From positions 6,572,001 to 6,636,000 of the forward strand of contig JAGPXD010000002.1 of the NCBI GenBank assembly GCA_020746995.1: DNA of 64,000 nucleotides, given 5' to 3'. The notes beneath the pieces were generated by a model. The model saw nothing but the letters and a program-made list of their open reading frames with translations. It did not search any database and was not told where the DNA came from. Of this stretch, positions 1 to 9,791 are shown one piece after another. The first letter of the stretch is position 1, and each line of letters starts with the position of its first letter. This DNA comes from Plectosphaerella cucumerina (Eukaryota; Ascomycota; Sordariomycetes; Glomerellales; Plectosphaerellaceae). The translations under genes and the position numbers were made by a program.

Positions 1-2
1 AC

Positions 3-1091
3 TGGGAACCATCCCCGTGGACCACGTATTTTGAGCGCGAACTGTTTCTGACACCCGATGCGCCGCCGTCACCTTCATCGTCCATCACCTACCACGCATA
101 CCTAATCTCGCCCTCGCCGTCTGGAGGGCCCCTATTCGTCACCCATCACGGCGCCGGCTCCTCCGGCCTCTCCTTCGCCCTGTTGGCCGCCGAGATCCGC
201 CGCCTCCTCCCGAATGCAGGCATCCTGTCCCTCGACGCTCGCGGCCACGGCTTCACCACCGTCACCTCCGCCCCCGGCACGCCCTCGGACGAGCTCGACC
301 TCTCCCTGCAGACGCTGACGAACGACCTGTACGCCGTCATCACCCTAGCCCAGCAGCAGATGGCATGGGCGCAGCTCCCTCCCCTGGTCCTCGTGGGTCA
401 CTCCCTCGGCGGCGCCGTCGTCACCTCTCTGGCCAAGGAGCCGAGGGACCTCGCCCCCAAGATCCTCGGCCATGCAGTCCTCGACGTGGTCGAGGGCTCC
501 GCCATCGACGCCCTGCAGAGCATGCACTCGTACCTCTCCACGCGCCCCTCGGGCTTCGCCTCGCTCGAGTCGGCGATAGAATGGCACGTCCGCTCCCGTA
601 CCATTCGCAACTCGGCCTCGGCACGGACATCAGTCCCCTCCCTCCTCGTGCTGCAGTCCGACACGTCCACTCGACAACAGCCTCAAGAGTCGGATGCGCC
701 CACGACCCTAGCCGAGGCCACCTCCCCAGACGCCGACGCCGCACCCTCGCCGCGCCCCTCCCGGCCCTGGCGCTGGCGCACCGACCTGGCGGCCACCCAG
801 CCCTTCTGGGAGGGCTGGTTCGTCGGGCTGAGCCGCAAGTTCCTCGAGGCCCGCGGCGGAAAGCTGTTGCTCCTGGCCGGCACGGACCGCCTCGACACGG
901 AGCTCACCATCGGCCAGATGCAGGGCAAGTACGCCCTGCAGGTCTTCCCCGAGGCGGGCCACTTCATCCACGAGGACCTGCCGGAGAAAACGGCCGTCTC
1001 GCTCGTCGACTTTTTCAGGCGGAACGACCGGAGCGCCCTCGTGCTGCCGCCCAAGGTGGGCGATCTGCTGAGGCAGGGGAAGAAGGTGTAG
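3..1091 (+). CDS. PPE1: Protein phosphatase methylesterase 1 (5' partial)
   Basis: This alpha/beta hydrolase removes the methyl ester from the C-terminal leucine of the PP2A catalytic subunit. The frame is open from base 3 to the TAG at 1089-1091, and the N-terminus lies outside the window, so no start is assigned. The nucleophile elbow GHSLGGA has its Ser codon at 402-404. VLDVVEGSA carries the expected acid, and EAGHFIHEDLPEKTA near 950-990 carries the catalytic His. The block PWRWRTDLAATQPFWEGWF (about 765-825) and the acidic/Pro-rich insert before it look typical of fungal Ppe1. The gene converges on the PRMT1 gene. Identity is secure; only the 5' end and any upstream introns are unknown. 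Confidence 0.9.
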   Translation, partial: WEPSPWTTYFERELFLTPDAPPSPSSSITYHAYLISPSPSGGPLFVTHHGAGSSGLSFALLAAEIRRLLPNAGILSLDARGHGFTTVTSAPGTPSDELDLSLQTLTNDLYAVITLAQQQMAWAQLPPLVLVGHSLGGAVVTSLAKEPRDLAPKILGHAVLDVVEGSAIDALQSMHSYLSTRPSGFASLESAIEWHVRSRTIRNSASARTSVPSLLVLQSDTSTRQQPQESDAPTTLAEATSPDADAAPSPRPSRPWRWRTDLAATQPFWEGWFVGLSRKFLEARGGKLLLLAGTDRLDTELTIGQMQGKYALQVFPEAGHFIHEDLPEKTAVSLVDFFRRNDRSALVLPPKVGDLLRQGKKV

Positions 1092-1778
1092 GTGTGGAGG
1101 AGGGGATTGCTTCAAGTTACAAGCTGGAGGATTCGGATTCCGTACACGAGAGGTTTCGGGGCTGCTGGACATGCCGGCCTTTCTCTTACCAGCAGCATCA
1201 CAATATCATTCATCGAGACCCCGAGGGCAAATCTTGTTTAAGTGACGGGTGCTGGCCAGCCAGCGCTTCACGGTTGGGTTGTTGCACGCTGATCACACAG
1301 TGAAACTCCTTCGAGAAAGTCGGAAGTTGCATATTCTACTCGTTCCCGTCATGCTACTCTTGCGCAGATGGTCTCATTAATCATAACCTGTGTACCCTGG
1401 TCCCCGAGGACCTTTTCGGAGGAGGGGGGCTTCTAATCCCCCCCCGAATTCGCTCTCGCTGATGATTCATTGCAAGCGGAGCTGGCCCAGTGTCGATATG
1501 TTTGTGGAGAATGCCGATGGTCCCCATAGCCGGCGCAGGTTACGCAGCCTGGCATGACAACTGAGCCCCTAGGGCTTGCCCGTGCGACAGAGCCCCGTAT
1601 CTTCTTCCATGTCCTTTTCCCTCCACGGCCAAGAGCTTCCGAGGAGTCTCACCCCAGTCCCGTGCGTGCGGAGTTTGGACTTGTGCACCTCTCCGGTTGG
1701 TGACGGAGCACGATATCACCTCGCCTCCGAAGCCAACGCGGAGAAGCGGAAGTGCGTTGCGTTTTACCACGAAGTCGC
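1092..1778. other. Convergent 3' spacer, PPE1 / PRMT1
   Basis: This 687-nt stretch separates two converging stop codons. Short chance ORFs occur on both strands, but none has a recognisable domain. It presumably holds both 3' UTRs and terminators. Confidence 0.6.
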
Positions 1779-3122
1779 TTAGCACATGCGGTAGGTGGCC
1801 TCGCCCTGGATCTGGCGGTTGACATCGGCGGTCTCGAGGCGGTACTGGATGGCGATGTCGAGGTCGCGGCGGTTCTTCTCGTTGGGCTTGACGGTCAGGG
1901 TGCAGGGGACCTCCTCGCCCTGCTGGACGGTGAGGACGTCCTTGAGGTAGAAGACGGTCTGCTTCCAGTGCGTGTACTTGGTGTGGGGACCGGTCGAGAA
2001 GCGGATGGGCTTGTGGGCGGCGGTGAACTCAATGTCGAACCACGAGACAATGGCGTGGATGAAGTCGTCCCGCCTGGCGGGCAGGGAGAAGTTGGCGACG
2101 AAGTCGAGGTCCGAGACCTGGCACTTGTAGAGGTCCAGGGTCAGGACGGGGGTGGGCTCGGTGACGACAGCCTTGACCTCGACGGTGTCGACGAGGGGCT
2201 CGGCGAGGGCGATCTCCTTGAGGGGAGTGTAGTCGAAGCCGTAGACGTTGTCCCAGACTGCGGGCGGATTAGACGCGTATTACTACATGGTGGGGTAGCG
2301 GGGCAGTGCTTACATCCAATCTTCTCGTCCTTGTAGTCGCCATCCTCGATACCGGCGGCGTAGATGATGGCCTTGTCGGGGAAGATGAGACCGTCCTTGA
2401 CCAGGTAGCGGTCACGGGCGTACAGGACGGTGTCGAGCATGGACTCGTAGAGAAGGAAGTAGCCCATCCACTCGGAGATGATGATGTCGACCTTGGGGAA
2501 GGGGAGCTCGACCTCCTCCATCTTGCCCTGGATCAGGGTGATCTTGTCGGCCATGCCGTTCGCCTTGACGATCTCACGGGCCTTGAAGATGATAGTCGAC
2601 ATGTCGACACCAATGACGTGCTTGGCGCCGGCCTTGACGGCGAACCTGGGGAGAGGGGTTGTTGGCACAAGGTCACGTCGGCAGAATGGGTGGGCGGTAT
2701 TTACATGGAGAGAATGGCAGTGCCGCAGCCAACGTCGAGGACGACCTTGTCCTTGAAGATGTGCTTGTTCTGAACGATGGCGTTCATGTACGACCGGGTG
2801 CGGACCTCGTCTTTCTGCGCAAGGGGGGGGGCAAACGGTCAATCAAACGGCCAAAGTGGCGGCGGGGTGGGCATCAGCAACTTACCAGCATCTCCTCGTG
2901 GATGCCTGTGTTCCAATCGCGCCTGTCAGTTTGTGGAATACTTCAAGCCCGTCTCGAGGGACATACCGTGGTGGTCGTAGCTAAAACAAAAAGTCAGTTT
3001 GCTGTCGCAAGCCACGCGCGCCTCTCGCCGTCCAGGACGTACCTCTTGAAGTAGTGCTGCTCGGAGTGCTCCATGGTCTTGAGCTTCGCCTCGGCGGCGT
3101 CGACCTCCATGTTCTCAGGCAT
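1779..3122 (-). CDS. HMT1: Type I protein arginine N-methyltransferase (PRMT1/Hmt1)
   Basis: This enzyme makes mono- and asymmetric dimethylarginine on RGG proteins and histone H4. Six exons close in frame to 344 aa: 3122-3043, 2980-2967 (14 nt), 2905-2886 (20 nt), 2814-2705, 2645-2314 and 2257-1779. All introns are GT..AG. The start is ATG at 3122 (MPENMEVDAAEAK). Visible motifs are the SAM-binding VVLDVGCGTAILSMFAVKAG, the double-E loop SEWMGYFLLYE, and the THW-loop equivalent YTHWKQTVFYL, which completes the active site. Length matches the family (about 345 aa). The first four exons are unusually short. The gene ends with TYRMC then TAA at 1779-1781. It lies tandem downstream of POL4 and converges on PPE1. 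Confidence 0.93.
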
Positions 3123-3618
3123 ATCTGCAAAGCGCTCTGTGTCTAGACGCTGGAGTAGAGGAAAAGGGGGGGAGTGGGAGATGGAACTTGGGGTGGCGGT
3201 GGGAAAAGTGAAGCGGATGGGAGGAGGTTTAGTTCTGCACGATGGATCCGGCAACAACAGAGCTCCTGCGCATCGGGTCTTTAGGCGGGCAGGCAAACTC
3301 GAAGAAAAAAATACTGCCAAGCGGACACTCAAGCCACACCGCCTGGACCCTGCGACGCTACACGACTCTCGCGCTGGAACTGAACCTGCTTGCTGCCCCG
3401 CTCTGCCCGCTCTCAGTGGGCTCTTATCGTTATCAATTGGAGCGGGGTACGTATGCTGACTCGTGGCACCTTGATGGGTGATCACACTGCACTGATGGAG
3501 CAAGGCTCAGGGGCGAAAATGAATTGATGTCAGATCCAAGTCCTCATCATCCAACTTCTGCTCGTTGCGCAATGCGCATGGGTATCAACTGCACCTTCTC
3601 CTTCTCCTCGCCGCCGAC
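3123..3618. other. Spacer between POL4 3' end and PRMT1 start
   Basis: About 500 nt between two minus-strand genes. It should contain the POL4 3' UTR and the PRMT1 promoter and 5' UTR. I see no conserved element in it. Confidence 0.5.
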
Positions 3619-6196
3619 CTAGCACCAACGCTCGTGTGGCTCTCTCCAACGCACGCCCAAGATCTCAAAGATCTTCTTCTCGTCCCTGGATTCGGCCAGC
3701 TCTCCCTCCGTCACCTTGACATGGCCGCCGGCCCTCATACATCCCCTGTAGAGGCCCTTCTCATTCAGCCTCATCAGCCGCCTCGATGCGAGCAGCCGCA
3801 TGCTGCGGTTGAAGATTTCATTGCCGGTGAAGTAGATCAACGCAGCCCCCATTTGCGACTCGGGCACGGCCAGAAAGTCAATCCGACGCCAGATGGGCCT
3901 GTACGGCTCGTCGCTGACCCAGTGCGACTCGGGGAGGACGCAGCACCCGTGCCACTTGCTCCCCTTTTCGGTCCTCGATGAAGAGAGCCTGGCGACCAGG
4001 AAGCCTTCGGCCTCCAGAGTTTCTGTCAACCTCATCAAGGGTGAGAGCACCTGCTCAGAAGACGTGGTTCCCTTCCTCGTGACGATGAAGTCAATGTCGC
4101 CGCTTGCAGGCGCCCCTCGTCGGTAGCTGCCCCCAATAATGAGCTCGAGGCCCTCGTCCATCTTTGCTGCGGCAGCCTTGACAAAGTTTCCAAGGGCCTC
4201 TACTTCGTTTCGAGGAATGCGGGTGTTGAGGTCGGCGTAATGATCCACGCCAACTCTCTGATTCACCGAGAGGTGTACGTTCTGTTTGAGGTCCTCAAGG
4301 GTCCGATGCCCCTGGGCGTACCATCGGCTTGCCTGTGTAGGACCCACGTCGTATATACCCACGAAAAGCTTCAGAGTGGCATTCATTGGGTCGTCGTTCG
4401 CAAAATCCAGCTGGCGCAGTCGATCCGTAAGGTGAATCTCTTCAATCTTGCGCGCATGCTTTTTTCCGAAGTGCGGAAGCGCTATGGCTTCTTCGAAGGT
4501 GCTGAGCTTGTACGGAAGGCTCTTCATCGTCGTGATGGCCCTGCGATACGACATGATCTTATGAGGATTGTCGTTGAGTCGTTCGTAGTGATTGCACATT
4601 TTCTGGAAGACTTCAATCGCTCGTGCGTTGAGACAGCCTGCGCTACAATCGAGGTTGCCTCCTCGGTTGCAAGCGAATTTTACGGCTGAGGAGATCGCCT
4701 TGTGCTTTCCTTTGGCAATCTTCCGCCTCTTCTCTTCTCTTTCTCCCTCAGATCTCATGCCTGGGTCGGAGTCCCAACCCAGCTCATTCGATGTCTCATC
4801 GGAATTGTTGGCTTCGTCATCGTCATCCAACGGCAAGTCCTTGGTCTGCATTTCCTCAGCGATGCACTCCGACAGTTCATCGCTGTACGGCTCCTCACTG
4901 GGAATGACGAGTTGCCCCTGCTTCGGAACTTGGTAAACCGATGATGGCGCTTGGGTGGAAATTGGCTGAACAGTTGTGATGCTGCTTGGGCCTGATGATA
5001 CCTGGCTCGGAGGGGGGGTCTCAGCGGCTGCGCCGGACTTCTTCCAGTCTCTCTTTGCAGGCTTGATTGGTGGAAGCTCCCTGGAAGTTCTGGCTGGCAG
5101 CAATTGCTCGGCGGTGTCAGGCGGCGGCGGCGGCGGATCGGGTGAATTGCGAGCAAGCGTGGCTTCGGCGAATCCTGGTACCGCGTAACGTTTCTGGTCG
5201 TGGTCGTAAAGCAGCTTCCCTTCGAGACAGGAAGGGAAATACGTATCATTGACAACCGTAAGCTGGTCAAGAGTGCTGCATGGTTCCAACTTGGACTTGA
5301 TTTTGTCCCAATGAACACCAGAGTCGATAACAACATGAGTTGCATCGTCGAAAGACCAGGTTCGGACAGCCCCTGCTTCCGTGGCCCGATCTACCCGAAA
5401 CTGCCGCCCTGGGTTTACTGAAAGGATGTGGTTAGCAGTTGCTTTCGATGAGTATCTTCAATGTTGCAGTCTTTGTCTTATTGGGGCTATGTTCCTCCAA
5501 AACTACAGAACATCTGAAAGAGGAAGGGTGGGATCCTGGTGTGAATTTACCATCATCGGGAAGGTAGAAGGCCCGAACCCCATTAAGGATCGGAGGACCT
5601 GTATATTTCGGTGGCGGCTCCTTTTTCTGCGTCTTCTTCTTCTTCTTCTCCGGCTTCTCAGGGGAAGGCGCTTCTGGACGCTTTGGTTGCAAGATACTTG
5701 CGAGTGGGTGCGGCATGGTTGTACTCCTCTTCAGAGTGATGGGCTGCAAGGGTGGGCGGGATGGTTCGGCTGCAGAGCTCGGAGAGTCGACTGGGTCCGA
5801 GAGAACAGCAGGTGGTCTTGAGACTGCAGGAGGGCCGCTATGAGTCCTTCGCGGGTTGAGGACTGCAAGAGGTGGGCGAGGAAGTTGTGAAGAGGCTGAT
5901 GGCAGCTCTTGCAGGGGTCGTGCCTGGTTTTGAGATGGGTTTGCAGGTTGACTTTCGTCAGAGATGCTCAGGAGGGAGTTCTGCTTTGAAGAGCTTGGCA
6001 AAGGTAATGGTGAAAGAGCAACAGCCGGCGGCTTGTTTGCTTTTTGTTGGCGCAAAGCATTTCTCCATCGGTGGCGCTCCTCTGTGGCCGCATAGATTCT
6101 ATTTTCGTCTTCTGACTCGCTGGAATCATCGTTGAGTTGGCCAAGCTCTGCGAAGAAGGCCTGCTTCTCCTCTGCCGACGGCTCTGGAGGAGCCAT
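3619..6196 (-). CDS. POL4: Family X DNA polymerase (Pol4 / Pol lambda-mu type)
   Basis: This is a gap-filling polymerase for base excision repair and end joining. Two exons are supported: 6196-5551 and 5417-3619, with a 133-nt intron, giving 814 aa. The intron splits a BRCT domain: GVRAFYLPDD lies at the end of exon 1, and QFRVDRATEAGAVRTW with DATHVVIDSGVHW at the start of exon 2. A Ser/Pro-rich linker follows. Then come the 8-kDa helix-hairpin-helix region (FGKKHARKIEEIHLTDRLRQ) and the catalytic palm. Two metal-binding Asp sit in GSYRRGAPASGDIDFIV (about residue 645) and the third in WRRIDFLAVP (about 726). FTGNEIFNRSMRLLA is the usual thumb-side motif. The first 190 residues are low complexity. 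The start is the first in-frame ATG; an upstream non-coding or short coding exon cannot be excluded. Confidence 0.88.
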
Positions 6197-6768
6197 CCTG
6201 GAGAAAAGAGCTTCGTTGTCTTGCAAGGTAGGTAGATGTTTCCCTGGGGGATTAGGCGTCGCGTGAGACTGACATGTCGAGGTCTCTCATCGTCCTTGAT
6301 GGAAGGAAGAAGACAAGGATGAGGGAAATCCAACTGGTATCCAAGGTGTGGCAGGTGGAGATGATGGATCTCTTGCTCGCCAGGCAGAAGCCGCCACTTT
6401 CTGGTTCCGGGTCGGAGGTCGTTCTCAGTGAATGCTGTAAGTTGAAAGTCCGAACATGCACATCCCAACACGGGAGAGTGACATGCATGAAGAAGTGGGT
6501 CTAGGCAGTCCGCAGGGGCGTGCTTCTACCACAGCAATACAGTGCCATTTCGTGTCCACGGACACATGGTGACTGACGTCCTGGCGCGGGGCAATTCGAC
6601 TGAGCTAAATTCACCTCTCCCTCGCCAACCCCGCATCGACGAAGACAGCTTCAACCCAGTCAACGTCACCAACATCACCGGTCCCTCGAGCTTTTTTCCA
6701 TAGGAGACACCTCCAAGATAGCCAATTGCAAAAAAGCCACACATCCCACCGAATCACATCCAACCACA
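6197..6768. other. Divergent promoter region, POL4 / RPE1
   Basis: This 572-nt intergenic stretch lies between divergent starts and should hold both promoters. A short pyrimidine-rich and CA-rich leader precedes the RPE1 ATG. No TATA box is evident near either start. Confidence 0.5.
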
Positions 6769-7644
6769 ATGGCGCCCCCAGCCATCATCGCCCCGTCCAT
6801 CCTGGCGGCCGACTTCGCCGACCTCGGCCACGAGTGCTCGCGCACCATCAAGAACGGAGCTGACTGGCTTCACGTTGATATCATGTATGACGGCGCCCCG
6901 CGCTCCTAAGGGAGATCCCAGCACGTCTGACGCGAGCGAAATCTGCCAGGGACGGCCACTTTGTGCCCAACCTCACCTTCGGCCCCCCCATCGTCGTCAA
7001 GATTCGCGGCCACGTCGACAAGCCGACGGAAAAGTACGGCAAGGGCACCTTTGACTGCCACATGATGATCGCCGAGCCCAAGAAGTGGGTCAAGGAGTTC
7101 AAGGCCGCCGGCTGCGACCTGTACTGCTTCCACTACGAGGCCGCCCACTCGTCCGCCGCCGAGAGCCCCGAGGCCCAGTCCGACGAGAAGACCAACCCCC
7201 GTGCCCTGATCAGGTACATCCATGAGCAGGGCATGCTCGCGGGCATCGCGATCAAGCCCTCCACACCCGTCGACGTCCTCTGGGACATTCTCGAGAACCC
7301 CGCGCAGGAGGAGAAGCCGGATGTATGTGCCCAAGTCCTGCCCAACATCTGCAGCTGCTGACGTTCCACCTCGACAGATGGTCCTGATTATGACGGTTGA
7401 GCCCGGCTTTGGCGGTCAGAAGTTCATGGCTTCGGAGCTGCCCAAGGTCGAGGCCCTGCGCGCCAAATACCCAGACCTCAACATCGAGGTCGATGGCGGT
7501 CTCGGACCCGGCACCATCGACCAGGCCGCTGACGCTGGAGCCAACGTCATTGTCGCCGGAAGTGCCGTCTTCGGCGCCAAGGACCCTTCCGAGGTCATCG
7601 CTCTCCTTAGGGACACCGTGAACAAGCGCAATGGCAAGCTGTAA
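6769..7644 (+). CDS. RPE1: Ribulose-phosphate 3-epimerase
   Basis: This enzyme interconverts ribulose-5-phosphate and xylulose-5-phosphate in the cytosolic non-oxidative pentose phosphate pathway. Three exons (6769-6884, 6950-7322, 7378-7644) join in frame to 251 aa, a normal length. The ATG sits in a good context (CCACAATGGCG). The first intron falls inside the codon for Met of DIMDGHFVPN, the metal and active-site loop; the second follows EEKPD. Family motifs are present in order: PSILAADFADL, LHVDIMDGHFVPNLTFGP, FDCHMM, TVEPGFGGQKF and IEVDGGLGPGT with the phosphate-binding VAGSAVFGAKDP. The gene diverges from POL4 and converges on the ammonium transporter. Confidence 0.95.
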
Positions 7645-8125
7645 GCAGCCTAGCACACCATCCTACAATGGTTGAGACGAATGGATAGAGGGCCCAAGGC
7701 AACGGTGATGAAAATATATGTACAATTTCATGGTTGACGATGATGACAGCAGATAGATACGCCACAATGGGCTGGGCGGATCTTTTAAGACACTTGCTTT
7801 TGCTTGTTGTAGAAGTGGTATAAAGCGGAGATGTACTCGCAAGCTGCGAGTGTCTAGGGGGTGGGGGCGTACGGAGTTGTCCAGGTTGAATAGTAATCCA
7901 CCGTTGTGGGGTCTGTGAAGGTGTCATAAAATAGATAAAATCAGGTCTAGATCATTGAACAACATAGACAGGCCCTTTCTGGCCGAGGTATCTGAATGCA
8001 CATATCGCTAAATAGAAAAGAAAAAAGATCCAGTGAGTCGAACAGCCCTCAAGCTGGCCCAGCTCTCATTATACATGCGTCGTCGTCGGTATCATACAGC
8101 GTCTTCCCAGCTCCCTTTAGTCCAA
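7645..8125. other. Convergent 3' spacer, RPE1 / ammonium transporter
   Basis: This 481-nt stretch is AT-richer than the flanking exons and lies between converging stop codons. It presumably carries both 3' UTRs. Nothing else is recognised. Confidence 0.5.
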
Positions 8126-9791
8126 TCATTGGGCGTGGGGGTACTGGTTCTGATGATACTGCGACGAGCCGGCAAAGTTCCGGGCGTCCATCAGCGGGAT
8201 GCTGTTCTTCTCCACCTGGGGGTACGGCCCCTCGTGCGAGTAGCGGCTGGCGGCCTCGTTCTCGACATCGTTGAGGACCTCGCGCGTGAGCTCAACGTAG
8301 TCGTAGGCGAACTCGCCAATCTCGGCATCGTCGATGCCGAGGATCTCGGCCTCCTCGGCGACGCGGAGACGCAGGCCGGGGATCATGTTCATCAGGAAGA
8401 GAATCAGGCAGGTGCCTACGAAAGAGTAGGCGCCGCCGGCGAACGAGTCGGCCAGCTGATAGGCGAGCTGAATCCAGTGGTGGTTGATCCAGCCGCCCTG
8501 GATGACGGTAGTGTTGTCGAGATGGGCGATGTAGTCGGCGGCAAAGAAGGCGGTGCAGACGTTTCCGACGAGGCCGCCGACGCCGTGGACGGCGAAGATG
8601 TCCAGAGCGTCATCGACGCGGAGGAGGAACTTGAGCTTGGTCGCGTAGTTGGCAAAGGCAGCGCCCAGGGTGCCGAAGACGAGGGCAGCCCAGAGGGGAA
8701 CATAGCCTGACCCAAGAGTTAGCTCAAGATGCGACGTCGGCCAAGAGAGTGGACAGATGCTTACCTGAGCCAGGGGTGATGGACACGAGACCGGCGACGA
8801 CGCCCGAGCAGAAGCCCACGGTCGACCACTTGCGCTCCAATCTGTAATCGAGGACACACCAGGTGATGCCGCCGACACAGGCAGACAGGTTGGTGACAGC
8901 AGCAGCCATGACTGCGCGCAGGTTCGCCGACAGGGCGGAGCCGGCGTTGAAGCCGAACCAGCCCACCCACAGGAAGACGGTACCGATGACAATGTGGGTG
9001 ACGTTGTGGGGGCGGTAGTTGAGCTCGTGGGTGCCGTGGCCGCGGCGCTTGCCGAGCATCATGGAGTAGGCCAGGGCGGCGCTGCCCGAGGCAATGTGGA
9101 CGGGGGTGCCGCCCGCAAAGTCAAGACCGCCCATCTTACTGGACCAGCCCGAGGGATTCCACGACCAACAGGCGATGGGGTCGTAGATGACGGTGGCCCA
9201 GATGAACATGAAGACGATGCAGGGGAGCATGCGGCCGCGCTCGGCGACGGCGCCGGTAGCCAGGGCGACGGTGATGGCGGAGAACATGCCCTGGTAGACG
9301 GCGAACATGAGGTCGGGCAGACGCTCGGAGCCGACGGAGGGCTGGGCGAGGACGCCTCTGAAGCCGAAGTTGGCGAGGTTGCCGATGAAAGGGCCGGCAG
9401 TGTGGGAGAAGGTGAGCGAGTAGCCCCAGAAGAACCACTGGAAGCTGGTGACTGCGGCGGACATGACAGATAGCCAGATGAGCGACAGGGCAGACTTTCT
9501 CCGAGCCAGACCCGAGTAGAAGAAGCCAACGCCAGGGATCATCAGCAGGACAAGGGCGGTGGCTGTGATCATCCAGGCAATGTCACCGCTCTACAGCGCG
9601 AAGCACGACAAGGTCAGCGGGCGGGCACAGACGGACTGGACTGTGGTTCGAGGCTCGCGACATACCTCATACCAAATGTTCAGGTTCTCGGTGAGAGGGT
9701 CACCACCGGCGGCACCCGTCCCATTATAGGGAAACTTTTGAATATAGTTGAGGTCGTCGAGATCGACACCGTCAAGTGTGTTGGCCGCCAT
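8126..9791 (-). CDS. Ammonium transporter (MEP/Amt family)
   Basis: This plasma-membrane permease takes up ammonium, and some family members also sense nitrogen. Three exons (9791-9666, 9590-8765, 8706-8126) give 510 aa. The predicted multi-span membrane protein has an extracellular N-terminus (about 40 residues) and a cytosolic tail. Family signatures include GVGFFYSGLARRKSAL and the twin pore histidines, one in PVHIASGSAALAYS and the other in FAVHGVGGLVG. VGWFGFNAGSAL and the conserved C-terminal regulatory stretch EEAEILGIDDAEIGEF are also present. Fungi usually carry several paralogues, so I do not choose between MepA, MepB and MepC. The upstream region is long (about 2.4 kb), as is common for nitrogen-regulated genes. 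Confidence 0.93.

Noticed and set aside
365..1303. 312-codon plus-strand ORF overlapping PPE1
   Set aside because: It is an out-of-frame Pro/Arg-rich shadow of the PPE1 frame, which carries the catalytic triad.
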